In this document: in pieces, positions 1-9,387 of the stretch
Layout: every line of letters begins with the position of its first letter
How positions within the stretch are numbered: the first letter of the stretch is position 1
Source of the DNA: Cucumis sativus
Lineage: Eukaryota > Streptophyta > Magnoliopsida > Cucurbitales > Cucurbitaceae
Reading direction: 5' to 3'
DNA: 64,000 bases
Assembly (NCBI RefSeq): GCF_000004075.3
Contig: NC_026658.2
Location: 15,240,075-15,304,074, forward strand
The notes under the pieces: generated by a model
The model's input: the letters and a program-made list of their open reading frames with translations, nothing else
The model's database searches: none
What the model was told of the DNA's origin: nothing
Translations under genes and position numbers: made by a program

Positions 1-1
1 G

Positions 2-863
2 AATCATCCATTGCATCTCCATGGATTTAACTTCCATGTTTTGGCTCAAGGATTTGGGAATTACGACCCGATTCGTGACCCCTATATGTTCAATTTTGTT
101 AACCCACAAATTCGGAACACTATCGCCGTCCCCATCGGCGGCTGGGCTGTCATCCGATTCCAAGCCAACAATCCAGGTCATTATTTATACATATATTAAT
201 ATCTTTATTCACTTTTATCTTTTGATCATAAAAACTCCATCGGGCAATCTATGCCTAGTTTTATTTATTATTACTTTTTAAATGTATAATTATTTGATCT
301 AGTTGAGGAACAAATTTGAAAGTTTTGATACAAATTGACAATGTTTTTAAATAATCCATATTTCAGTTCGTTACTAAAGTAGAGTTCTTAATAATTTTTC
401 AAATCTCAAAACACCTTTTTATCACTCTATTTTATTTTAGTCTATATCGTTCATTTTGCCTATGACGTTTTTACTTCACATATGTTTTAGTTTCGTCATG
501 AAAATTGTTATTATTATTTTACTTTAGTTTTTTTATTTAAAAAATTAACTTTAATAATTAAACTTAATTTAGAAAAAAATAATTTTAAATAAATTTAAGA
601 TTTCTCGAAAATACACAAATAAAATTAGACAGTTGATTTATTGAAGGTATAAAGATTGAAATTTTACTAAAATAATATTTTAACATTTATTTCAAATCTT
701 ATTTAAAGGAATTGAGTATATTAAATTTACAGGTGTATGGTTGATGCACTGCCATCTGGACGTTCACTTACCGTGGGGATTAGCCATGGGTTTTGAGGTC
801 GAAAATGGACCAACTCCGTCGACGAGGCTGCCTCCACCGCCGTTCGATCTTCCCAAATGCTAG
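2..863 (+). CDS. Laccase (multicopper oxidase), C-terminal part
   Basis: Laccases are secreted copper oxidases that oxidise monolignols and other phenolics in the cell wall while reducing O2 to water. Two exons are visible, 2-176 and 733-863, joined across a GT-AG intron (177-732, split Gly codon), with stop TAG at 861-863. The first exon opens with HPLHLHG, the His set shared by the type 1 and trinuclear copper sites, and continues with a long block typical of plant laccases. The second has the MHCHLDVH motif, whose His-Cys-His and following His ligate type 1 and type 3 copper; the residue 10 after the Cys is Leu, as in many plant laccases. It ends with PFDLPKC, the usual plant laccase C-terminus. 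Everything upstream lies outside the window. The neighbours (pTAC13, lectin) suggest the Arabidopsis LAC7 group, which is an inference from gene order. Confidence 0.93.
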
Positions 864-1630
864 GAATATCGTTCATAAAGTTCCTCCAAATTTGAAGAGA
901 ATCAAGAATTGTTTCTTATAGTTGATGTTTTACCGTTTGGAGATGAATCCCACAAGTATAAAATAATTGTTTTATTGTCAAATTAAGTTTATAGTTTATA
1001 ATTTTCTTTTTTATTATTTCAATCAAAGCGAATTATGATTATTAAAACTATATAAAATATTTTCTTTTTTGGTAAGACAACTGCAAGATCAAAAGATGGA
1101 CCCCCAAGTATAAAGTTAGTGTGTTAAATTTAAGGTATTGCATCTTACGAATATACACACATGTTTAAGTTTAATTTGATATACACACCTCCTGCTAAAA
1201 AACAATAAATAATAATAATAAAATCAAATATAATTTCTAGCATTTATTCCGATGATATTTTTAGAATTTGGGGTTGGAATGAGAGAATAATGCTTTTCAA
1301 ATACATCTATATGTTTTTCCTTTTTGTCACAAATACATCTATATGTGACTGGATTATTTAGTTTCAAATAGTTATTTACATGTGTTTTGGAAACTTTAGT
1401 AAGAGATTATATTGTGTTTGGTTTTTAAAGTTAATTTTAATTAATTTAGGTAGATAGAAACTATATTCTATAAGTGTGTCACATTTTTTCATGTTATTTT
1501 TTATATTTATAGTAGTTAGAAGTTAAAACAATTAAGTTATGTTTAAATGGGTGGTGTGACTTTAATAAATTATTGTTACTTAACTGTCTAATTATATTAG
1601 GGTTCACAAGTAATTAACTAGCGAGACATG
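864..1630. other. Intergenic, AT-rich, no gene seen
   Basis: This is the 3' flank of the laccase, a very AT-rich spacer. I see no open frame with family character and no RNA gene. Confidence 0.6.
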
Positions 1631-1633
1631 TCA

Positions 1634-1656
1634 ATATATAAAGAGCAGCGCTGCTC
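1634..1656 (+). promoter_or_regulatory. TATA box followed by a 14-bp palindrome
   Basis: A good TATA box (tatataaag) is followed at once by the perfect palindrome gagcagcgctgctc (1643-1656). A pyrimidine-rich leader and the laccase exon-1 relic lie 150-250 bp downstream, so this reads as the old core promoter of that copy. The role of the palindrome is unknown. Confidence 0.4.
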
Positions 1657-1798
1657 AATTTGTTTCCTTTTATGTAAATTCAAAAACCATTTTCTGACTT
1701 TTTCAATGAGCTGCAAAATCAAAGCAACGCTAGTTTTTTATTTTACACCCCATAATTTCTCCTCACTCAATCTCTAAATATTATGTTTATTTTTCTTC

Positions 1799-1935
1799 TC
1801 TAAATCTCAATTAATCTCTATTGCAATAATAATTATCCCTTTAATTCTTTGTTACTTGTTTGGCTCTTCTTCTTCACTGGCGTCTGCTGCCATTGTTGAA
1901 CATTCTTTTATCATAAACATTTATCCCTTACCCAT
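1799..1935 (+). pseudogene. Exon-1 relic of a second laccase gene
   Basis: The frame read from 1799 gives a hydrophobic stretch (IAIIIIPLILCYLFG) followed by SSSSLASAAIVEHSF. A signal peptide ending in ASAAIVEH(S/T)F is the hallmark of mature laccase N-termini. After this the similarity ends at a CACTA-like terminus at 1936. No laccase exons 2-5 follow before the FBPase gene at 2963, and the nearest upstream ATG (1783) is in another frame. I read it as the broken first exon of a tandem laccase, next to the intact 3' end at 2-863. Laccases often occur in tandem arrays. It could also be a displaced exon 1. Confidence 0.55.
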
Positions 1936-2110
1936 CAGTACAGGAAAAAGGACTTGCGTTTTCCAACACACACTCGTTGGAAGATGTACGAAAAAGCATA
2001 GAAAAAGGATCTTCCGACTCATGAATGTCAATAGGGATCGAGGTCGGAAGAAATGCATTAAAAAATACGTTGGAAAAACACATCTTCCAAATAGATTGGA
2101 TATGAATTCA
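1936..2110. mobile_element. CACTA-like (En/Spm) transposon terminus or fragment
   Basis: It begins cagtacaggaaaaagg, one base from the plant CACTA terminus (CACTACARGAAAA). Inside are several copies of a subterminal motif close to cgttggaaga: ttggaagatg near 1978, cttccgac near 2011, gtcggaag near 2043, gttggaaa near 2069, and the reverse-complement form catcttccaa near 2081. Subterminal repeats in both orientations are typical of this superfamily. I could not identify the other terminus with confidence (an atgtagtag near 2580 is a weak candidate), nor a transposase. Confidence 0.45.
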
Positions 2111-2149
2111 TTTCAAAATCAATTGTCAATTAAATAATTAACTAATCTA

Positions 2150-2900
2150 GTAATTATATGAGATCCCCTTGTTCTTTTCTTCCACGTCAGACTATTGGTA
2201 AGGAAAATTATGTCTTTATAAAATATTAATGAAACCTACACCAATATCAATTACCTCACTATCTTTTAAATACACCACACCGTTCCAAAAGTAAATAAAA
2301 ATAGTATGAAAAATGTTTCATAGTATTGAATCTTATATCTATAAATTTTCATTAGTGTGTCTTATACACTTTCTATTTTTTCAAAATACCTACTTGTATC
2401 CTCATACGCTCATCTACCAAAAAAAAATTAATTAAAAAATTTCAAAAAATAAAGTACAAACATTTTATTACGTGACAAATTATGATTAGACAATTTGATG
2501 TGTACATAGATAAATTACATTTATATGAAATGCAACTAATATAAATGTAGCTAAGTACTTGGTGAAGGTCTATTTTTTTTATGTAGTAGAATGGAGGCCG
2601 AGAGATTTAAATTATAATCGTGAGATTACTAATGCATCGGTACGTAAATTGAGTTATACCCCGATTTTTTTTTTTTTTTTTAAATTGTGGTAATATTTTG
2701 TTAAACGTAGAAATAATTGGGCTTGAAGGAGGCCCAAAAAAGCCCAAACAAAAATGAAATCCAAAAGCGGACCAATCTTGCATTGGACTCCAGATGAAGG
2801 ATCATCACATAAAAGAGCGAGATAAAGTGGGTCCCAAAATCGCCGAAACGGTTGCGAACCTCACAAATCCCCTCAACACTCAAAAACTATGTAACTAAAT
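2150..2900. other. Intergenic; 5' flank of the first FBPase gene
   Basis: AT-rich spacer turning into the 5' flank and leader of the FBPase gene. A poly-T run lies near 2664-2681. A weak TATA-like cataaaag lies near 2808, about 155 bp before the ATG. No separate gene is seen. Confidence 0.5.
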
Positions 2901-2962
2901 CAATCACAAAGAGAGGAAGGACGAACAACAACAAGAACTAAAAACAAGAAGAATCCTCTTCA

Positions 2963-5388
2963 ATGGCTTCAGCAGCAGCGACGCCGTCGCCTTGCCATGT
3001 TTCCTCTCCAGTAATCTCTCGTTCTCTCTCTCGCCTCTCTCCCTTCCACCTCTCCCTCTCATCCGTCGTCCATCCACCTTGCCGTGGAAATAGAAGGCAT
3101 AGCGGCAGCAGTGTTTCTTCTACCGTCCGGTGCGCGGCCGTTGGAGCGGCCAAAGAAGCGGAAACGAAAAGGAAAGGCACGTTTCAGATCGAGACGTTGA
3201 CGAATTGGTTGCTGAAGCAGGAACAAGCCGGAGTGATTGACGCAGAATTGACTATTGTGCTTTCGAGCATTTCGATGGCGTGTAAGCAAATCGCATCGCT
3301 GGTGCAGAGGGCGAGTATTTCCAACTTGACCGGAGTTCAGGGAGCCGTCAATGTTCAGGGAGAGGACCAGAAAAAGCTCGATGTCGTCTCCAACGAGGTT
3401 CGTTAGTTTAGTTCCTGCTTATCTACAACAATAACTAGAAATATAAAATTGTTACTTCTTTTACAAAAATTGAATAATATGTAATTTTCTGTAGAATTTT
3501 AAATTTTGCTATATATTCTTTTGTATTTTGTTATATTTGTAAACGAACATCTAATTTATATGTTTATATAACTCCTCATTATCCTTTATATATATTAGTA
3601 ACTATAGGAGAAAATCTAAAGGAAGTAGGATTTACTTCTTTAGGTGTAAGAAAAATGACATGAAATTTTAAATTCTAGATTATAAAAAGTTGTGATATAA
3701 GACCTTAAATTTGCAAAAACTAACCATCTTATTTTTATCATTTAGTTGAGAAATATTAACTACATGAAGACATAATGGAACCTCTAAGTTGATGTAGTTG
3801 AAAAAGGACCAATTTATTAAAAATATTAATTATATTAGTTGATGAATTGATATTGATACGTATTTCATTTAATATCTTTTGAAATGTTTTGCATAAAATG
3901 GTCTCTTAAATTCAACCATGACATAGACTTGTAAATTATAAAAATTACTCTTGAAAATTTTCATTTACTTTAAAAATGTCTTAATGTTTTCAAAATTTGC
4001 AATATTACTTTTAACTTTTATAAACATCTCAAAAATGTCTTCGAGGTAGAAATTCTTTAGAGTTTGAAGTGTAATTGAGATTTGTATTGGTTTAGTAGGT
4101 GATGTAGGAAGAAGATTTGAAATGGTAGAGTAAGTGATAAAGGACGAAAATTTGAATCACCGCGTGGTTTTAAGTTATCACACACTCTAAGTCCTAAGTC
4201 GCAGTTGAGGTTGAACATTCTAAACAATTTATGAAATGTTTATAAAAATTAAAGAGTGATGTTGGGGAGGAATTATGAAAAGAAATGTAATATAAATTGA
4301 ATTTAGAAGTTCTAATAAAAACAAGAGTCATACATTGCCATAGGTGTTTTCCAATTGCTTGAGATCAAGCGGGCGAACAGGGATTATAGCATCGGAGGAA
4401 GAAGACGTGCCAGTGGCCGTAGAAGAGAGCTACTCCGGCAACTACATCGTCGTTTTCGACCCCCTCGATGGCTCCTCCAACATCGACGCCGCCGTCTCCA
4501 CCGGTTCCATCTTTGGCATCTACAGCCCAAACGATGAGTGCTTGGCCGACATCGGCGACGATTCCACTGTAAGCCAATCCTCATTCTCTTTCCCACAACT
4601 TCCCCTCCCAAAAGAATGAGCCATCACAACATGTCCTTTAACTGTTTGATAAATTGCCGAAGAGCAGCTAGGCACAACAGAACAAAGATGCGTTGTGAAT
4701 GTGTGCCAACCAGGAAGCAACCTTCTCGCCGCCGGCTATTGCATGTACTCAAGCTCCATAATCTTCGTGCTCACCATAGGACAAGGCGTTTTTGCGTTTA
4801 CATTAGACCCAATGTATGGAGAATTTGTACTAACACAAGAGGACATCAAAATTCCCAAGGCTGGGAAGATTTATGCCTTTAATGAAGGGAATTATCAATT
4901 GTGGGATGACAAGTTGAAAAAGTACATTGATGATTTGAAGGATCCAGGCCCGAGTGGGAAGCCATATTCTGCTAGATATATTGGTAGTTTGGTGGGTGAT
5001 TTCCATAGAACCTTACTTTATGGTGGAATTTATGGTTACCCCAGAGATAAGAAGAGCAAGAATGGGAAACTGAGGCTCTTGTACGAGTGTGCACCGATGA
5101 GTTTCATAGTGGAACAAGCTGGAGGCAAAGGCTCAGATGGCCATCAAAGAATTCTTGACATACAGCCAACAGAGGTTAGTTTGTCTAATCCATTGCTTGT
5201 ATTATTTTTGTTTTTTTTGGTCTAATAGTGAGATTTAACAGAGAGTTAAATGGGAATTGTGATCTAGGTTTGATTCGAGTTTTTTATTTTCTTTTGCTTT
5301 TGTGTTGTTTGAATAGATCCATCAACGTGTGCCTCTGTATATTGGAAGTGTGGAAGAAGTGGAGAAAGTGGAGAAGTATTTAGCTTGA
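2963..5388 (+). CDS. Fructose-1,6-bisphosphatase, chloroplastic (canonical redox-type copy)
   Basis: Hydrolyses fructose-1,6-bisphosphate to fructose-6-phosphate in the stroma, a light-regulated step of the Calvin cycle and starch branch. Four exons: 2963-3397, 4344-4568, 4668-5174 and 5317-5388, giving about 412 aa. The first ~55 residues are Ser/Arg-rich, as in a transit peptide. Metal and substrate residues are present: [35 protein letters not shown] and NGKLRLLYE. The redox loop holds three Cys (NDEC, EQRC, NVC), matching the thioredoxin-f-regulated cysteines of pea cpFBPase. Exon 3 has a tandem acceptor (start 4665 or 4668), adding or omitting one Gln in that loop. A polyadenylation-like AATAAA lies near 5493. 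A second copy follows about 1.1 kb downstream in the same direction. It corresponds to Arabidopsis HCEF1/cFBP1. Confidence 0.96.
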
Positions 5389-6453
5389 CTGATAAATGTG
5401 GGAAGATAAGGTAATGGGATTTTGGTTGGTTGGGGATGAAGAAAAAAGGTATATCAGTTGTATTCTATTCTTGTAAAGCTTACTTCAATGCTGAATAAAA
5501 AAATTGAGGTTTTGTGTAGTTTATATTTGCTTCCGTATCAACTATTGCCTATTTCATATTTTGTAAAGTTTTTGTGTTTGAGAATAGAAGGGGATTAAAT
5601 CATTGTTTCTTCGATAAAACAGCAAATTAAAGAAAAACAAATTAAGTTCATGAAAATACAGTCATTATCAATTGTATACGACGGTTGTGGAAATTATTAT
5701 AATATTACCAATCAAAAGAGGAACATGCTTTTTAATATAACTAATTTCAATATCTTACTTTTACGATAAAGTATGGTACTCACTAGCAAAATCCTAATTT
5801 TTTTTTTTTATATTAATGCCATATGTAGGAAGTATAGAAGTGATCATGAAATAAGAATATTGTTCATTGTCTTGCCATGCTCGGATGCTACTAGCAAATT
5901 ATGTTATACTAACGCTAACGATGAAACATCTTGAATCTATAATATGGTTATAGTCATGAACATAATCAAAACAAAATCTGTTTTTATGTTTTCTATTTAT
6001 ATTTAATGGTCAGTTTCACAACAACTAAACTTAACAATTACAAAATTGAAACCAACATGATAATCATTCAATTGACATAATATTTGTATTATAATCTTAA
6101 AAGATTCGCCTTTTCCAAATGTAAACCTTAAACCCAAACTTTAATTATATAACAATTAATCACTTTTTAAAATTTAATGACAAAAAAAACATAATTAAAT
6201 TGGTTAGAAAAAATTGTAAGAGTTTCTTTAAAACATAATTCTTTAAAAAAAATTAGTTTGAAAGATAAAAATACACAAGTACTTCATCTAGGGTGCATCT
6301 TACAATCGTGAGAATTGAGAACCCATCTATATTTCGTACGTACTGCAGCCATGGAAGCGCGAACTGTGTTGTTCAACCAATCAGAATCACACAATTGTTT
6401 CACAAAGAGATAAGCCACAACCACAAACACACAAACAGAAGAGAGGGAGTAAG
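5389..6453. other. Intergenic between the tandem FBPase genes
   Basis: It holds the 3' UTR of the first copy and then AT-rich spacer. The leader of the second copy starts around 6350-6450 (CA-rich, then GA-rich). No other gene is seen. Confidence 0.55.

Positions 6454-6480
<27 letters not shown>
6454..6480 (+). repeat. (GA)13 microsatellite in the 5' leader of the second FBPase
   Basis: An uninterrupted GA tract ends one base before the presumed start codon at 6482. GA/CT tracts are common in plant 5' UTRs; this one could be length-polymorphic. Confidence 0.9.
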
Positions 6481-6481
<1 letters not shown>

Positions 6482-6484
<3 letters not shown>

Positions 6485-8473
6485 GTTCGTACGATTTCAT
6501 CTTCGCCTCAACAAACTCTCTTCTCCACCTCTCTTTTCTCCAGCTCCGGTGGTTTCCCCTCTTCCAATTTCTCCATCCGCCGCCCTTACAGTTTCTCCGG
6601 CACCTCGGCAGCCAAGTTCCCGATCAGAGCTGTGAGCTTGGGGACGACCGAACCGGAAATCCGATCGAAGAACCCGATCCGATCCGGATTCGATGTGGAA
6701 AACTTAACCACGTGGCTACTGAAGCAAGAACAATCGGGACAAATCGACGCGGAACTAACCATCGTCCTCTCCAGTATCTCTCTGGCCTGCAAACAGATTG
6801 CTTCGTTGCTGCAAAGATCCAGCATTATCAACCTCACCGGCGCCCATGGTACCATGAATGTTCAAGGTGAAGATCAGAAGAAACTCGACGTCATTTCAAA
6901 TGAGGTGATTAATTAGAGTACGAAATGAAATTTAAATTTAAATTTTATTATTGATTAAAATAATAAAATTTAGTTATTTATAACTATTTCAAATTATTTT
7001 AATTTGAGATTAATAATAAATACGAACAGAAAGTGTTTGCTTACAATTTCAATCATATCTTACGACTAAATATTTAAATTCTGAAACAAAAACTATTTAA
7101 AGAAATTATCAAAATTTTACAATATGTTCGTTTTGAAAATGCGCATTCTTAGTCAAATTCATCAACTACTTTTTTGAGAACGTTGTTTTTGTAATTATCA
7201 AATGTTGAGTTGGTTTTTGAAAACATGAATAAAAAGAAGTAGATATCAAACAAGAAAAGCAGAGATGAAAAAGGTGTTTCTAGATTTAATTTTAAAAAAG
7301 TAAATAAGGCCTAAATGGTTATGGAAAAATGTTTCAGTTGTTTTGCAGCTGCCTGAGATCGAGTGGAAGAACAGGGATCATAGCTTCAGAGGAAGAAGAT
7401 GTGCCAGTAGCAGTGGAAGAAACATACTCTGGAAACTATGTGGTTGTGTTTGATCCCATTGATGGCTCTGCTAATATTGACACTGCATTGACCACTGGTT
7501 CCATTTTTGGGATTTATGCACCTGATAAGCAATGTCTCTTTGACATTGATGATGACTCTGTGGTAACTTTTCTTCTTCCCCATATCTCTTCTATCAATCA
7601 TCTCCCGTTTTTAAACCCTCTCTGCTTCTCAGGTTCAATCTTATTGTTAACGTACTAATTATCTCGAAAGTTTAAGTTGATGGATCAACAAACATAGAAC
7701 GTATTGCTTATATAAGAGATGGTTGTTTTATGTAGCACATAGAGAATTAACAAATTATTAGTTGAATAAATAATAGAAATATGATTGTTGATCTTCTACA
7801 TTACTACAGCTTAATCAAGAAGAACAAAAATGCATCATGAATGTATGTCAACCTGGAAACAATCTGTTAGCAGCTGGTTACTGTCTCTATTCAAGCTCAG
7901 TTGTCTTCACAATCTCTATTGGAAAAGGAGTTTTTGCCTTCACTTTGGACCCTACCTATGGAGAATTTGTGTTAACTCATCCCAACATCAAAATCCCAAC
8001 CTTGGGTAAGATCTATTCTTTCAATGAAGGGAACTACGATCTTTGGGACGACAAGTTGCAGAAGTACATCGATCATCTCCGACAACCGACGTCCTCAGGC
8101 AAGTCTTACTCCGGACGCTACATCGGTTGTTTGGTAGGGGAAATTCATAGAATGTTGCTTGTTGGAGGGATATATGGAAACCCTGCAAATGTTAACAATA
8201 AAAATGGGAACCTTAGATTGTTGTACGAGTGTGCGCCAATGAGCTATCTGGTCGAACAAGCGGGTGGGAAGGCAATAGATGGTCAGAGGAGAATACTCGA
8301 CATCGAACCGACCAAGGTAATGTGACTATTTATGGTACGAATAATGTGTGTGTGTGTGTATAACTATATATATAGTTTGTTGATGTGATGCTATTGGGCA
8401 GATTCATCAGCGCTCACCAATATTCATTGGAAGTTCAGAGGAAGTGGAGAAATTGCAGAAGTTTTTGGCTTGA
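6482..8473 (+). CDS. Fructose-1,6-bisphosphatase-like, chloroplastic paralogue with altered substrate pocket
   Basis: Tandem paralogue of the gene at 2963-5388 with the same intron positions and phases. Exons are 6482-6904, 7338-7562, 7810-8316 and 8402-8473, about 408 aa. I chose ATG 6482 because a Ser-rich transit-like peptide (MVRTISSSPQ) starts there; an in-frame ATG at 6293 would only add translated GA repeat. It keeps the metal-binding acidic residues ([19 protein letters not shown]) and the three redox-loop Cys (DKQC, EQKC, NVC). It differs at positions that bind substrate phosphate in mammalian FBPase: Ser124 equivalent is Ala186, Tyr258 is Val334, Tyr264 is Asn340 and Lys274 is Asn350. 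The frame is fully open and splice sites are good, so it is not an obvious pseudogene. It may be a weakened, specialised or regulatory FBPase; the activity is unknown. Confidence 0.9.
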
Positions 8474-9387
8474 TTCTTTTGTATTTCTCAAATGGTTTCT
8501 CTCTCTCTAGAAATCTGATCTCTTTTAATTTCCTCATGCTAGGTGATCTAAGATTATTATTGCATTATGAAGATGAATTTTTCTCAAATTCCAATATTTG
8601 TATACATCAATGAAATGGTAGAAATTGTTGTACATCATCTCTTATTTAACTTAGATATTTGTTGTAATTCTTTTTAGAAAAAGAAAATGAGACTTGCAAA
8701 TCTACCTTTCTTTTTATTATTTTTATTAAAAACGTAGCCTCATCTTTTTTTTGTTTGTGAAATACTCTAAAGGTTGACTATGCGTATATGAAAAAGAGTA
8801 ACTGAATCTCTAATCTCAAAGTTGATAATATGTTATTTTGATAATATAAACCTTGCTAATTGATGTTATTTTGAAAAGGAAAAAAATATTACTTTTACAC
8901 AAGTAATTAATTAAGTCTCTCTACTTTTAACTTTGTAACAATTTAGTCTCTAAACTTTGTTTCGTACATTATAATTTTGTATTGATTTATTCCGTAACAT
9001 AGAAATTAGTGTTAAAATTTAATGAATATTTTTGAATTAATAAACTAATTAAAGACTTGATATCATTCTAAAATACAAAGTCAATACTATTAAAAATGGT
9101 TATAAAATTAAAAGTAAAAGAACTCAATTACTACTAATGTTTAGGACTAAATATGTTGTGTAAAGTTACTAAATTGTGGCTTCCAAATGGGCTCAAACTA
9201 TCCAGCCCGGCCCAAGAAAATGTATCACTGATTCTCAATGCTGACAAATCGGCTCGCAACCCAAATTATCTTCTTCCTCAACCAATCCGACAAATGGGAG
9301 TTTCAATAACGACCTCTCATTGGCGTTTATCGTCACCGGCGACTCCACACCCGACCCAATAATCGGAAACTTGTTTCCGTAATCAAA
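8474..9387. other. Intergenic with a probable decayed inverted-repeat element (about 8925-9130)
   Basis: 3' UTR of the second FBPase, then spacer. Around 8925-9130, phrases such as atttagtctctaaac at the left and tgtttaggactaaat at the right are roughly inverted, resembling the clearer MITE at 61857-62131. The decay is too great to set borders. The last ~200 bp is the GC-richer 5' flank of the next gene. Confidence 0.4.

Noticed and set aside
1856-2137. 93-codon open frame over the laccase relic and CACTA-like segment
   Set aside because: Only the first ~20 codons resemble laccase. The rest is transposon subterminal sequence read by chance, and no ATG starts it.
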